From: Solirubrobacter soli DSM 22325
GTDB taxonomy: Bacteria; Actinomycetota; Thermoleophilia; Solirubrobacterales; Solirubrobacteraceae
DNA: 64,000 bases
Assembly (NCBI RefSeq): GCF_000423665.1
Contig: NZ_AUIK01000009.1
Span: forward strand, 372,001 to 436,000
Reading direction: 5' to 3'
Shown here: positions 1-8,905 of the stretch, piece by piece
Numbering within the stretch: position 1 is the first letter of the stretch
Layout of the letters: each line of letters starts with the position of its first letter
Made by a program: the position numbers and the translations under genes
The notes under the pieces: model-generated
What the model saw: the letters and a program-made list of their open reading frames with translations, nothing else
Databases searched by the model: none
Told to the model about the DNA's origin: nothing

Positions 1-2670
1 CGCGTCGCCGGTCGCCGCCGCCGGGATCTCCAGGCCTGAGCACGGGAACTGGGCGCGTGGCCCGTCCGGGCCCCACGCGTACAGCGCGCCGGTGTCGTTC
101 GGCTCGATGTCGGTGATCCGCAGCGTCCAGGTGCCACCGGCGGGCTTGCCGTCGAACTTGTCGAGCCCGTTCGGCTCCTCAGTCCGGTAACGCCCGGTCA
201 CGGGTCCGGGGCCTGCGTCCGGGAGCGCGGCCGCGGCGTCGGAGTCGAAGATGACGTCGACGAGGTCGTCGCCGCCCCAATCCTTCTTCGGAGCGAACAG
301 CGTGACGGTCTCGCCGGCGTGCTCGACGTCGATCACGAGGTCGCTGAGGTACGTGTGGCGCAACTCGTCGATGCGGATGTCGACATCCGTGATCGTCCCG
401 CCGGGGGCGGCCTCGAACGTCGCCTCGGTCACGGCGTCGGTCGCCCCGTCGGGCGCGTCGGCGAGGGCCACCGCCTTCTGCGCCCACGGACGCATCCGCA
501 CGCTCGCCCGGTCCTGGCGCGAGCCGGCGACGTTCGCCGTGACCGTCAGCGGGACCGTGGTGTAACACGAGTTGGGCAGCCGCGCGGTCAGCGGGGTCGC
601 GTTCGCCGCGGTGCGGCCGTTGCCCAAGAGCGCCCAGGTCGCGGTGCCGTCGACGGGCGTCACGCCCGGATCGGTCGAGCTGAGCGAGCCGGTGACCCCG
701 GACAGGTCGGTGAGACCCGGGGAGAAGAACGGCGCCGAGACCGAGATCCGCTCGCCCGGCTCGAACTTGCCGTCGTTGTCGCCGCCGGGATAGGCGTCGG
801 TGACCGTCATCGGCTCGTCCCAGAGCGAGTCGCGGGGCGCGGCATAGCTCTCGGTGGGGGTCGTCGAGTTGGCGTCGGCCGTGGTCGCGTCGAAGCCCAT
901 GCCGCGGGCGCGGAAGACCTCCCAGGCCTTCGCGAGGTAGTCGTCAGGCGCGCCCGGCGCGCTGCGCATCGCCGCGGCCTGGCGCAGGATCGCGTCGCGC
1001 GCGTCCAGGAACGACGGGTTGTCCGGTGTGAGCCGCATTCCGCCGGCGACGAGCGCTCGCGCGGCGTCGCTGCCGACCGCCTTGCGCAGGTCCCACAGCG
1101 TCTCGGCCCAGACCTCGCCGCCGTTGTGCGGGCCGCTGGCGGGAGGGTTCGCGGTGTCCTTGAGGTCCCCGTACGTGTAGCCGCCGAGAACCGTGGTGAG
1201 CGTCCCGTTGCCGTTGCAGGCCGGGGTGGTGCCGGCCGGGTCGACCGGGCAGTCCGTCGGCTTGGCGCGGATGCCGCCTGGCCAGACGTGCTCGGCCAAC
1301 TTGAGGTCGCCGACGACGGGCGTGTCCTTGAGGCCGCCCTCGGCCACCAGCAGGTCGGTGGAGAAGAAGTCCGCCCAGGCCTCGTTCATCATCCCGCCCT
1401 GGGCCGAGCCGAGCGCGCACCCGCCGCCGGCATTGACGATCAGGCGGCAGGCGAGCCCGTGCGTGATCTCGTGGTAGACGATCCCGGCGACGTCGCCGCC
1501 GTTGGCGTCCACCTTGGTGAACAGGAACATCTGCATGCGCGGCGCGTTGCCGTCGGACGGCGTCGAGAAGTTCGCGTTGTTGAGGCCCTGGCCGTCGTTG
1601 GTCTCCGCGCGCACGTAGTCGCCGTCCTTGCCGGAGCCGCTCGTGTTGACGCGCTGGAAGTTGCCGGACGCTTCGTCGAAGCCGATCGGCGGCTGGGCGA
1701 GGTACGTGAGGTAGCGGCTGGTGAGCACGTGCACGTTGGTCGATGCCTGACGCTCGTTGACCATCGACGTGGCGGGTATGGCCGAGTTCCATGAGCAGCC
1801 CGATACCGGGGGACATGGCGTCCCGCCCGCGACGATCTGCCGGTCATAGAGCCAGTCCGGACCGCCGTCCGAGTCGCCGCTCTTCGGGATCTGCCGGCGC
1901 GTGCCGCCGTCCTCGAGACCCGGCGCCGGGTCCTGGTCGTTGGGGTCGACGTACGTGCGCGCGTACTGGCCCCAAAGGCGGGTGCCGCCGGCGTTCTGGT
2001 CGATCCAGCTCGGCGGCATCGTGATCTCGACCGACGGCGTGGTGTCGGGGTCGTTCGGGAAGTAGTTCGCGCGACCGACGCTCGCCGTCAACGACTGCTG
2101 CTGGAGGGTCGCGCCCGTCTCGGCGTCGACGACGACGCTGAACGCGTCGCCGTCCTCGCCCTCCGTGTAGACGTCCCACGCCAGGCGGGCACCGTGATCG
2201 GTCGCGTACCAGCGCAGCTTCGCGGCCTCGCCGGTCGAGAAGGTGGTGCTCCGGCCGCTCTTGGTGACCTTCGGCGGCAGCGCGAGCCCGCCGGTCTCCA
2301 GCCGCGCCTTGCCGAGGCTCCCGAGCGCGGTCACCGACGGCGTCGTGTCGTCGAGCTTGGCGTCGCTGACCGTCGTGTCGTTGACCGTGATCAGCTGTCC
2401 ATCGCGGTTGACGTGGGCGTCGAGACCGGAGCTGTAGGACTCGAATCCGTCGAGCGTCTGGTTGTACGAGAGGTGCGTGATGCCGTCCGGGCTGACCGAC
2501 CGGGCCACGAGCCGCATCTGTGCAACGTCGGGCCTGTATGCGCGCACCACCTCCTCGGGTGACGCGTTCGACGGCCCCGTCAGAAACTCCAGATTCGGGG
2601 GTGCGGCTTGGCTTGCGGCGGGGGCCACGAACCCCGCCAGGACCACCACTGCGGCCAGCGATCTCTTCAC
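1..2670 (-). CDS. Secreted M36 (fungalysin-type) zinc metalloprotease with P-domain, 3' end off window
   Basis: At least 890 residues are present; the C-terminus runs off the left edge. A Sec signal peptide (residues 1 to about 22, ending SQAA) leads into a propeptide (about 25-200) and an M36 catalytic domain with the zinc site HEITH at residues 400-404 and the third ligand in NEAWAD near residue 430. After a linker, residues from about 745 (DVDIRIDELRHTYLSD, later GTWTLRITD) look like a proprotein-convertase P/Homo-B domain, common at the C-terminus of secreted proteases. Expected role: extracellular protein degradation after propeptide removal. The GTG start at 2670 has no Shine-Dalgarno but a TAGTGT hexamer 6 nt upstream. 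Family call is secure; substrate unknown. Confidence 0.9.
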   Translation of the reverse strand, partial: MKRSLAAVVVLAGFVAPAASQAAPPNLEFLTGPSNASPEEVVRAYRPDVAQMRLVARSVSPDGITHLSYNQTLDGFESYSSGLDAHVNRDGQLITVNDTTVSDAKLDDTTPSVTALGSLGKARLETGGLALPPKVTKSGRSTTFSTGEAAKLRWYATDHGARLAWDVYTEGEDGDAFSVVVDAETGATLQQQSLTASVGRANYFPNDPDTTPSVEITMPPSWIDQNAGGTRLWGQYARTYVDPNDQDPAPGLEDGGTRRQIPKSGDSDGGPDWLYDRQIVAGGTPCPPVSGCSWNSAIPATSMVNERQASTNVHVLTSRYLTYLAQPPIGFDEASGNFQRVNTSGSGKDGDYVRAETNDGQGLNNANFSTPSDGNAPRMQMFLFTKVDANGGDVAGIVYHEITHGLACRLIVNAGGGCALGSAQGGMMNEAWADFFSTDLLVAEGGLKDTPVVGDLKLAEHVWPGGIRAKPTDCPVDPAGTTPACNGNGTLTTVLGGYTYGDLKDTANPPASGPHNGGEVWAETLWDLRKAVGSDAARALVAGGMRLTPDNPSFLDARDAILRQAAAMRSAPGAPDDYLAKAWEVFRARGMGFDATTADANSTTPTESYAAPRDSLWDEPMTVTDAYPGGDNDGKFEPGERISVSAPFFSPGLTDLSGVTGSLSSTDPGVTPVDGTATWALLGNGRTAANATPLTARLPNSCYTTVPLTVTANVAGSRQDRASVRMRPWAQKAVALADAPDGATDAVTEATFEAAPGGTITDVDIRIDELRHTYLSDLVIDVEHAGETVTLFAPKKDWGGDDLVDVIFDSDAAAALPDAGPGPVTGRYRTEEPNGLDKFDGKPAGGTWTLRITDIEPNDTGALYAWGPDGPRAQFPCSGLEIPAAATGDA

Positions 2671-2676
2671 GAGAAG

Positions 2677-2682
2677 ACACTA
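2677..2682 (-). promoter_or_regulatory. -10 element, leaderless start of M36 protease
   Basis: TAGTGT on the minus strand, 6 nt before GTG 2670, so transcription would begin at or near the start codon. No convincing -35. Confidence 0.5.
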
Positions 2683-2727
2683 ACCAGCGCCTGAGCGCAG
2701 CGTGAACGGGTCAATCGTCGAGGTCGG

Positions 2728-2733
2728 TACGGT
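2728..2733 (+). promoter_or_regulatory. -10 element deciding the pepT start
   Basis: TACGGT followed by 7 nt and GTG 2741. This favours 2741 over the upstream in-frame start at 2702. Confidence 0.5.
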
Positions 2734-2740
2734 CCCCGGT

Positions 2741-3979
2741 GTGAGCTTCACGTCGCCCCTGGCCGAGTCCCTGGCCCCCGACCTGCTGGAACGCTTCCAG
2801 CGCTACGTCCGCATCGACACGCAGTCCGAGCGCGACCGCAAGCAGAGTCCGAGCACGCCCGGGCAGCTCGACCTCGCGCGGCTGCTCGTCTCCGAGCTCG
2901 TGGCGATCGGGCTCGCGGACGCCGCGCTCGACGAGAACGGCTACGTCACCGCCACGCTCGCCGGCGACGGACCAGTGGTCGGGCTGATCGCGCACGTCGA
3001 CACCAGCCCGGACGCGCCCGGAGCGGGCGTCGAGCCGATCGTCCACCGCGACCATCCCGGCGGGCCGATCGCGTTGCCGCGCGGCGGGACCGTGGTCGAG
3101 GTTCCGGCGGGCCACGACGTCGTCACCTCCTCCGGCGACACGCTGCTCGGCGCCGACGACAAGGCGGGCGTGGCCGAGATCATGACCGCGGTCGCCTATC
3201 TGGCCGCGCATCCGGAGGAGCCGCGACCGACGCTGCGGATCTGCTTCACGCCCGACGAGGAGATCGGCGAGGGCGCGACGCTCTTCGACGTCGAGCGCTT
3301 CGGCGCGGTGTGCGCGTACACGCTCGACGGGTCCGATCTGGGCGAGTTGCAGGACGAGACGTTCGCCGCAGAAGAGGTCTCGCTGACGATCACCGGCGTC
3401 GACGCCCACCCGGGCTGGGCGAAGGGCGTGCTCGTCAACGCGGCGCGGATCGCGGGCAAGATCGTCGCCGCGCTGCCCGACGAGCTGACGCCGGAGCGCA
3501 CGGAGGGCCGCGAGGGGTTCATCCACGTCTACGAGATCGACGCGTCGGGCGGCCGCGCCGTGGTGCGGGCGATCGTCCGCGACTTCGACGACTCCAAGCT
3601 CGCCGCCCACACCGCGCTGCTGCGGCGGACCGCGGAGGAGATCGTGGCGGCGCATCCGGGCGCGGGTCTGGACGTCGTGGTCACGCCGCAGTACCCGAAC
3701 ATGCGCCGCTTCATCGAGGAGTTCCCCGAGGCGACCTCGAAGGCCGAGGAGGCGCTGCGCGCGGAGGGCATCGAGCCGGTCCGCACGCCGATCCGCGGCG
3801 GTACCGACGGCTCACGCCTCTCGGCGATGGGCCTGCCGACGCCGAACCTGTTCACGGGCGGCCATGAGTACCACTCACCGCGGGAATGGGCGTCGCTGCA
3901 GGAGATGAGCGCGGCGGCGGCGACGGTGGTGCGGCTGGCGGCGGCGTGGGCTCGCGATGGAGCGCCACCCCCGCGATGA
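2741..3979 (+). CDS. pepT: Peptidase T (tripeptide aminopeptidase, M20B)
   Basis: A 412-residue cytosolic di-zinc aminopeptidase that releases N-terminal residues from tripeptides. The M20 signature runs in order: GLIAHVDTS (zinc His/Asp near residue 85), GADDKAG (bridging Asp near 140), TPDEEIGEGA (catalytic Glu pair near 170), VDAHPGWAKG in the lid domain, and GGHEYHS (last zinc His near 375). Length matches E. coli PepT. The 3' 128 bp overlap, tail to tail, the end of the EamA transporter gene. It stands alone and diverges from the secreted protease, so peptide scavenging is a plausible joint role, but that is inference. Confidence 0.93.
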   Translation: MSFTSPLAESLAPDLLERFQRYVRIDTQSERDRKQSPSTPGQLDLARLLVSELVAIGLADAALDENGYVTATLAGDGPVVGLIAHVDTSPDAPGAGVEPIVHRDHPGGPIALPRGGTVVEVPAGHDVVTSSGDTLLGADDKAGVAEIMTAVAYLAAHPEEPRPTLRICFTPDEEIGEGATLFDVERFGAVCAYTLDGSDLGELQDETFAAEEVSLTITGVDAHPGWAKGVLVNAARIAGKIVAALPDELTPERTEGREGFIHVYEIDASGGRAVVRAIVRDFDDSKLAAHTALLRRTAEEIVAAHPGAGLDVVVTPQYPNMRRFIEEFPEATSKAEEALRAEGIEPVRTPIRGGTDGSRLSAMGLPTPNLFTGGHEYHSPREWASLQEMSAAAATVVRLAAAWARDGAPPPR

Positions 3980-4742
3980 CGAGCGCGATGCCGAGCGCGT
4001 CCATGCGTGACGGCACCTGCGTGAGGACGATCAGGCCGACGACCGTCGCGGTCGCGGGGAGCAGCGAGACCATCAGCGCGTAGGCCGCGCGGGTCAGGCG
4101 CTTCATCGCGACCTGGTCGGCGACGTAGGGGATCACGCTGCTCGAGATCCCCACGCCGATGCCGGCGGCGAGCGCGACCGGGTCGCTCAACGCCGGCAGC
4201 GCGGCCCAGCCCGCGATCGGGGTGACGGCGATCAGCGCGATCAGCATCGCGCCCGCGAGGCCGTCGATGCCGGTCTCGCCGGACGCCTTGTGCGCCAGCA
4301 CGATGTAGGCGGCGAAGAGCGCGGCGTTGGCGAACGCGAGGCCGACGCCGAGCGGCTCGCCCTCGAGGTGCACGCCGGTCAGGAGGTACACGCCCGGGAC
4401 CGCGAGGGCGAGCGCCGCGGCGTTGCGCTTGCTGCGAGCGCCGAGTGCGGCGAGGACGATCACCGGGAGGAACTCGATCGCGGCGACCGTCGCCAGGTGC
4501 AGGCGGTCGATGGCGGCGTAGAAGCAGCAGTTCATCAGCGCGAGGACGACACCCCACGCGATCACGGTGTGGTTGCGCAGCACGTGCCACGGGCGGCGCC
4601 AGAGCGCGAAGACGAGCGCGGCGGCGGCGATCCGCAGCCACGCGACGCCGAGCACGTCGACGCGGGCGAACAGCAGCACCGCGAACGCGGGACCGAGGTA
4701 GTGGAAGACGGCGCTGACGAGGAACGGGAGCCTGGCCTGCAT
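3852..4742 (-). CDS. EamA/DMT-family transporter (RhtA-like)
   Basis: A 296-residue integral membrane protein with about ten hydrophobic segments in two EamA repeats (for example GPAFAVLLFARVDVLGVAWLR at the start and SSSVIPYVADQVAMKRL in the second half). EamA proteins usually export amino acids or metabolites. The last 45 or so residues are a Pro/Ala/Ser-rich tail encoded antisense to the end of pepT; such a tail is atypical and may simply reflect readthrough after loss of an earlier stop. It diverges from an Lrp/AsnC regulator 63 bp away, the classic arrangement for an amino-acid exporter and its regulator, so Lrp control is likely. Confidence 0.8.
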   Translation of the reverse strand: MQARLPFLVSAVFHYLGPAFAVLLFARVDVLGVAWLRIAAAALVFALWRRPWHVLRNHTVIAWGVVLALMNCCFYAAIDRLHLATVAAIEFLPVIVLAALGARSKRNAAALALAVPGVYLLTGVHLEGEPLGVGLAFANAALFAAYIVLAHKASGETGIDGLAGAMLIALIAVTPIAGWAALPALSDPVALAAGIGVGISSSVIPYVADQVAMKRLTRAAYALMVSLLPATATVVGLIVLTQVPSRMDALGIALVIAGVALHREPTPPPAAPPSPPPRSSPAATPIPAVSGTHGRP

Positions 4743-4792
4743 GGAATACAGGATCGATGGCTGATGCGCTTCTCGGAATGGCCGATCGAAGC

Positions 4793-4798
4793 TATTCT
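4793..4798 (+). promoter_or_regulatory. -10 element of the Lrp-type regulator
   Basis: TATTCT, 7 nt before GTG 4806; supports that start rather than the ATG at 4764. Confidence 0.5.
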
Positions 4799-4805
4799 CT
4801 GGGTC

Positions 4806-5258
4806 GTGCCTTCGGAGAATGGTGCTTTGGACGCCGTGAACCTTCGATTGCTCGCCGAGCTGGTCGAGGACGCTCGCTTGAGTCAGGCCGAGCTCGGGCG
4901 GCGCGTCGGGCTGTCGGCGCCCGCGGTGGCGGAGCGGTTGTCACGGCTCGAGCGCGACGGGGTCCTGCGCGGGTACCACGCCGAGGTCGCACCGGTCGCG
5001 TTGGGCTACACCCTCGCCGCGATCCTGCGGATGCGGCCGGCGCCGCGCCAGATCCCGGCGGTCGCGGACGTCGCGCGCGAGACGCCTGAGGTCGTCGAGT
5101 GCCACCGCGTGACCGGCGAGGACTGCTTCTACATGAAGCTCCACGTGCGCTCGGTCGAGCACCTCGAGGAGGTCATCGACCGCTTCACGCCCTACGGGCA
5201 GACGACGACCTCGATCATCCAGTCATCGCCCGTCGCCCGGCGCGGGCTCCAGCCCTGA
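4806..5258 (+). CDS. Lrp/AsnC-family transcriptional regulator
   Basis: A 150-residue regulator. The N-terminal winged helix-turn-helix (QAELGRRVGLSAPAVAERL, about residues 22-45) is followed by a RAM/AsnC ligand-binding domain with the usual GEDCFYMKLHVRS strand. Such proteins form octamers and sense amino acids. The family normally starts just before the segment seen here as LDAVNLRLLAEL, consistent with GTG 4806. It is divergent from the EamA transporter, its most likely target. The 3' end overlaps the next, convergent, gene by 36 bp. Confidence 0.88.
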   Translation: MPSENGALDAVNLRLLAELVEDARLSQAELGRRVGLSAPAVAERLSRLERDGVLRGYHAEVAPVALGYTLAAILRMRPAPRQIPAVADVARETPEVVECHRVTGEDCFYMKLHVRSVEHLEEVIDRFTPYGQTTTSIIQSSPVARRGLQP

Positions 5259-5663
5259 CGCGATCCGGGTCTCGGCGTCGCGCAGCCAGTCGCGGCTCGC
5301 GCGCCAGCCGACGACCTCGGCGTACGCGGTCGCGTCCTTCGTGCCCGCGAACACGAGCCACGGCTTGCGGAACAGCACCCGCCCGATGATCCCCGCGATC
5401 AGCAGCACCAGGAAGATCACCAGCTCGATCGCGAGCGCGATCACGTTGAACAGCAGCAGCGCGAGGAAGATCGCGAGGATCACGGCCAGGATCGCGGCGA
5501 AGATCGCGCCGACGATGCCGAGGTCGTCGAGGCCGTCGAAGCCGGGCAGGTCCGGCCCGAAGTCGGTGACGTCCGCCTTGCCGATGCGCTGGAAGCGCGG
5601 GAACCACTTGCGGCCGAGCTTCCATCGGCGGCCATCAGGCCCCGTGACCGTGCGCCGGAACAT
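5223..5663 (-). CDS. Small membrane protein, unknown function
   Basis: A 146-residue protein. A charged N-terminus (about 45 residues, GRRWKLGRKWFPRFQR) is followed by two very hydrophobic Ala/Ile/Leu segments around residues 48-95 and a soluble C-terminal part with FAGTKDATAYAEVVGWRASR that may be a small ligand or interaction patch. No family recognised. It converges with the Lrp gene and diverges from an MFS transporter. Confidence 0.65.
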   Translation of the reverse strand: MFRRTVTGPDGRRWKLGRKWFPRFQRIGKADVTDFGPDLPGFDGLDDLGIVGAIFAAILAVILAIFLALLLFNVIALAIELVIFLVLLIAGIIGRVLFRKPWLVFAGTKDATAYAEVVGWRASRDWLRDAETRIASGLEPAPGDGR

Positions 5664-5671
5664 GACGTGCC

Positions 5672-5677
5672 AGGTTA
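5672..5677 (-). promoter_or_regulatory. -10 element of the small membrane protein
   Basis: TAACCT on the minus strand, 8 nt before ATG 5663. Confidence 0.4.
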
Positions 5678-5684
5678 AGGGGCG

Positions 5685-6797
5685 ATGCGCGCTCGCGGGA
5701 CGCTTCCCTTCTACATCGGTGGCTTCCTCGGGCCGTTCGGCGGCGGTGTCGTCGCGGTGCTCGTGCCGCAGTTGCGCGAGGCGTTCGACGCCACGACGGC
5801 CGGCGTCGCCGCGTCGATTCCCGCCTATCTCGTGCCGTTCGCCGCGCTGCAGCTGGTGTCCGGGACGATCGGGGAGCGGCTCGGGCGGCGGCGCGTCGTG
5901 CGCACGGGCTACATCGTCTACGCGTGCCTGTCGGTGCTGGCGGCGTTCGTGCCCACGCTCGGCGCGTTCCTGCTCGTGCGGGCGCTGCAGGGGTGCGCGA
6001 ACGCGTTCCTGACGCCGCTGCTGCTCGCGGGGCTCGCGGATGAAGTGCCGCCGCGCCAGATCGGTCGCGCCGTGGGGACGTTCGCGGCGGTGCAGACGTC
6101 GGCGATCGCGCTCGCGCCACTCGGAGGCGGAGCGTTGGGTGCGGTGGATTGGCGCCTGGCGTTCGTCTCGCAGGCGGTCGTCGCGGTCGCGCTGGCGATG
6201 ATCCCGCCCGCCGACGGCGCCGCGCGGGCGGAGCAGCCGAGCCTGCGCACCGTCTTCACGCGCCGCGTCGGGCTCTTGAGCGCTGCGTCCTTCACCGGAT
6301 ACGCGGGGATCACCGGCGTGGGGTTCTTGGTGGCGGTGCTGGCGGCGGATGACTTCGGGCTCGGGTCGGTCACGCGCGGCGTGCTGCTCGCCGGGTTCGG
6401 TGTGGCGGGGATCCTGATGGGGCGGGCCGCGGGCGGCTGGGTCGACCGCTACGGGCGGGTACAGGTGGCGAGCGTGGGGATCGCGGCGTGCGCGGTGCTC
6501 GTCGCGCTGCTCGGGATCGCGCCGACGCCGGTGTGGTTGGGCGCGTTGTGGTTCGCCACGGGCCTCGGCTCCACGCTGGTCTGGGCGGGGATCAACACGC
6601 TCGCGGTCGAGGCCGTGCCGGACAACCGGGCGGGCGGGACGTCGGTCATCTCGGCGTTCCGCTTCGCGGGCAATGCGGCTGCTCCGTTGCTGTGGCTGCC
6701 GCTCTACCACGCCAATCAGGCCCTCGGGTTCGTGGCGGCGGGCGTGTTCGCCGCGCTGACCGCGGCGTTCATCCTCCCGCTGCGCGTGCCAAGGTAG
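5685..6797 (+). CDS. MFS transporter
   Basis: A 370-residue major facilitator with about eleven or twelve membrane segments. The loop 2-3 signature appears as GTIGERLGRRRVV (about residues 62-74), and a second copy between segments 8 and 9 as GWVDRYGRVQ. Members with a short central loop like this are generally drug or small-solute exporters, but nothing here fixes the substrate. An AAGGGG stretch lies directly before the ATG. The next gene starts 5 nt after the stop, so the two are probably cotranscribed. Confidence 0.85.
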   Translation: MRARGTLPFYIGGFLGPFGGGVVAVLVPQLREAFDATTAGVAASIPAYLVPFAALQLVSGTIGERLGRRRVVRTGYIVYACLSVLAAFVPTLGAFLLVRALQGCANAFLTPLLLAGLADEVPPRQIGRAVGTFAAVQTSAIALAPLGGGALGAVDWRLAFVSQAVVAVALAMIPPADGAARAEQPSLRTVFTRRVGLLSAASFTGYAGITGVGFLVAVLAADDFGLGSVTRGVLLAGFGVAGILMGRAAGGWVDRYGRVQVASVGIAACAVLVALLGIAPTPVWLGALWFATGLGSTLVWAGINTLAVEAVPDNRAGGTSVISAFRFAGNAAAPLLWLPLYHANQALGFVAAGVFAALTAAFILPLRVPR

Positions 6798-6802
6798 GAA
6801 GC

Positions 6803-7795
6803 GTGCTGATCGCGTCCCTCGGAGACTCCTTCTCCTCGTTCTTCAACGCGGTCGGCGACTTCTTCTCGAACCTGGCGGCCGTCTCGTGGCCGTACCTGTT
6901 CTTCGCGCTGGTCCTCTTCACGATCTACCTGACCCTGCGGGCGCGCGCGTCGTTCCACATCCTGCGGGCCGCCTACCCGGACTCCCAGATCGAGTTCCGG
7001 CGCATCTGGGGCGCGTACTTCGCCGGCTACGGCTTCAACGCGGTGATCCCGGCGCGCGGCGGCGACATCGTCCGTCTCTTCCTGACCAAGTCGTCCGTAC
7101 CGAACTCGTCCTATCCGGCGGTGGCCGCCGCGTTCTCGATCGAGTTCATCTTCGACCTGACGATCGCGGTGCCCGTGCTGGCGTACGCGTTCTCGCAGGG
7201 CGTGTTCCCGAAGCCGCCGGACTTCTCCCAGTTGCCCGCCTTCGACCTCGCGTTCTTCGCCTCGCACCCGCGCTTCCTACTGTTCCTCTTGACAGTGATG
7301 GGGATCGCGGTGCTCGCCGGGTTCGCGCTGCTGTCGGCGCGGGTGCGCGCGTTCTGGGCGCGCGTGCGCCAAGGCCTGACGATCCTGTTCGACCGCAAGC
7401 GCTACTTCCGCGAGGTCTGGCTCGTCCAGTTCGCGGGCTGGCTCTTCCGGTTCGCCGCGTTCTGGTGCCTGCTGGAGGCGTTCAACGTGGGCGGGTCGGT
7501 GTCGAACGTGCTGTTGGTGCTCGGCGTGAACGCGGTCGCGGCCCTGGTCCCGTTCACCCCCGGCGGGGCGGGCGTGCAGCAGGCGCTGCTGGTGAAGGTC
7601 TTCGGCTCGGGCGCGACCGTCGCCGCCTACTCCGTCGGCCAGCAGATCGCGATCGCCGCGCTGACCTTCGGCATCGGCCTCGCCTCGGTGATCTGGATCT
7701 TCAAGTTCCGCTCCTTCAAGGAAGTGATCGCGGCCGGCCGCGCCCAGCGCGAGGCCGAGAAGGCGGAGAAGACCGCCGCCGCGGAGCCCGCGTGA
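6803..7795 (+). CDS. Lysylphosphatidylglycerol synthase TM-region (UPF0104/YbhN) family protein
   Basis: A 330-residue polytopic membrane protein with only the flippase-like membrane half of MprF-type proteins and no lysyl-transferase domain. Family hallmarks are FNAVIPARGGDIVRLFL (about residues 75-91) and PFTPGGAGVQQALL (about 250-263). Substrate unknown; lipid or polyprenyl-lipid movement is the usual suggestion. The C-terminus is a charged Ala/Glu/Lys helix. The GTG start follows the MFS stop by 5 nt. Two further paralogues lie at 15.1 and 23.4 kb. Confidence 0.85.
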   Translation: MLIASLGDSFSSFFNAVGDFFSNLAAVSWPYLFFALVLFTIYLTLRARASFHILRAAYPDSQIEFRRIWGAYFAGYGFNAVIPARGGDIVRLFLTKSSVPNSSYPAVAAAFSIEFIFDLTIAVPVLAYAFSQGVFPKPPDFSQLPAFDLAFFASHPRFLLFLLTVMGIAVLAGFALLSARVRAFWARVRQGLTILFDRKRYFREVWLVQFAGWLFRFAAFWCLLEAFNVGGSVSNVLLVLGVNAVAALVPFTPGGAGVQQALLVKVFGSGATVAAYSVGQQIAIAALTFGIGLASVIWIFKFRSFKEVIAAGRAQREAEKAEKTAAAEPA

Positions 7796-8859
7796 CGCGG
7801 GGCGGCGACGCCCCGGGCGCGGCGGCCGGCGAGGCGGGCGTGCGGGGCGGCGGCGCCGCGGGCGAGGCGGCCGTGCGGAGCGGCGGCGCCGCGGGCGAGG
7901 CGGGAGTGCGGAGCGGCGGCGCCGCGGGCGAGGCGGGCGTGCGGAGCGGCGGCGCCGCGGGCGAGCCGGGCGTGTGTAGCGGCGGCGCCGCGGGCGAGGC
8001 GGGCGTGCGGGGCGGCGGCGCCGCGGGCGAGGCGGGCGTGCGGGGCGGCGGCGCCGCGGGCGAGGCGGGCGTGCGGGGCGGCGACGCCGCCGGCGCTCGT
8101 TTCGCGCGTGTGTTGCGCGGCTCGCCTCCGTTCGACGCGGCGCGGGCCATCGCCTTCCTGTCGTATCGCGCCGTGCCGGGCGTCGAGGACGTCGAGCCGT
8201 ATCGGCGAGCGTTGCGGCTCACGCACGGCGCCGGGGTCGCGACGCTCGAGCCCGTCGAGGACGGCGTCGCGGTGTCGCTCGACCTCGACGACGCGCGCGA
8301 CGAGGCGGAGGCGCTCGCCCAACTTGCGTTCGTGCTCGACCTCGACGCGCCGGCGGCCGAGATCGCCGCCGTGCTCGGGCGTGACGAGCGGCTCGGGTTC
8401 ACGCCCGGGCTGCGGGTGCCGGGGGGCGACGGGGTCGAGATCGCGGTTCGCGCGGTGCTCACGCAGCAGATCTCGGTCAAGGCCGGGCGCACCCACGCGG
8501 GGAGGCTGGTCGTCGCGGCGGGTGAGCCGCTGGCGCGGCCGCGCGGCTCGATCACGCACCTCTTCCCGACCGCCGAGGCGATCGCCGCGGCCCCCGACTC
8601 CGCGTTCGCGATGCCCGCCCGCCGTCGCGAGACGCTCCGCTCGCTCGCGGGCGCGGACCTGCACGACCTCACCGCGATCGCCGGGATCGGCCCGTGGACG
8701 CAGGCCTACGTGAACATGCGCGCGCTGCGCGACCGCGACGCGTGGCTGGGCACCGACCTCGTCGTCCGCAAGGCGCTCGGCCCGCTCGACCCCGAGGCGT
8801 GGCGCCCGTACCGCGCGTACGCGGTCGTTCACCTCTGGAATCTCGCGGGGGGTGGGTGA
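7792..8859 (+). CDS. alkA: DNA-3-methyladenine glycosylase II (AlkA-like) with N-terminal repeat tract
   Basis: Base-excision repair enzyme that removes alkylated bases. The C-terminal half carries the helix-hairpin-helix AGIGPWTQAYVNMRAL followed by the catalytic Asp in GTDLVVRK, and an AlkA N-terminal subdomain begins at SPPFDAARAIAFLSYRAVPG. The frame opens with a GTGA overlap on the previous stop, then about 100 residues of Gly/Ala repeat (eight 11-residue units) with no counterpart in AlkA. The alternative start GTG 8109 would give a normal-length enzyme of about 250 residues. Each repeat also contains an in-frame GTG, so the start is undecided. Function confident; N-terminus uncertain. 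Confidence 0.82.
   Translation: MTRGGDAPGAAAGEAGVRGGGAAGEAAVRSGGAAGEAGVRSGGAAGEAGVRSGGAAGEPGVCSGGAAGEAGVRGGGAAGEAGVRGGGAAGEAGVRGGDAAGARFARVLRGSPPFDAARAIAFLSYRAVPGVEDVEPYRRALRLTHGAGVATLEPVEDGVAVSLDLDDARDEAEALAQLAFVLDLDAPAAEIAAVLGRDERLGFTPGLRVPGGDGVEIAVRAVLTQQISVKAGRTHAGRLVVAAGEPLARPRGSITHLFPTAEAIAAAPDSAFAMPARRRETLRSLAGADLHDLTAIAGIGPWTQAYVNMRALRDRDAWLGTDLVVRKALGPLDPEAWRPYRAYAVVHLWNLAGGG
7828..8091 (+). repeat. 33-bp coding minisatellite, 8 tandem copies
   Basis: Eight head-to-tail 33-bp units without spacers, consensus peptide GEAGVRGGGAA, with a few substitutions (S for G, P for A, C for R). All six frames stay open across the array. It lies at the 5' end of alkA, so slippage would alter the protein by multiples of 11 residues. 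Confidence 0.95.
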
Positions 8860-8905
8860 CGGGAAGGTCCACACCGGACCTCCATGTCGCCCACCCCCCG
8901 GCGCC

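Noticed and set aside
4290..4805. N-terminal extension of the Lrp regulator
   Set aside because: It is antisense to the EamA gene, has shadow-like composition, and the family begins after 4806, where a -10 also fits.
7828..8091. Regular repeats that could suggest a CRISPR array
   Set aside because: The units are directly joined without unique spacers, GC-only and in frame with a coding sequence; no cas genes nearby.
7627..8874. Long minus-strand frame across alkA with repeated HARLARGAAAP units
   Set aside because: Mirror image of the minisatellite; no recognisable domain, while the plus strand has AlkA.
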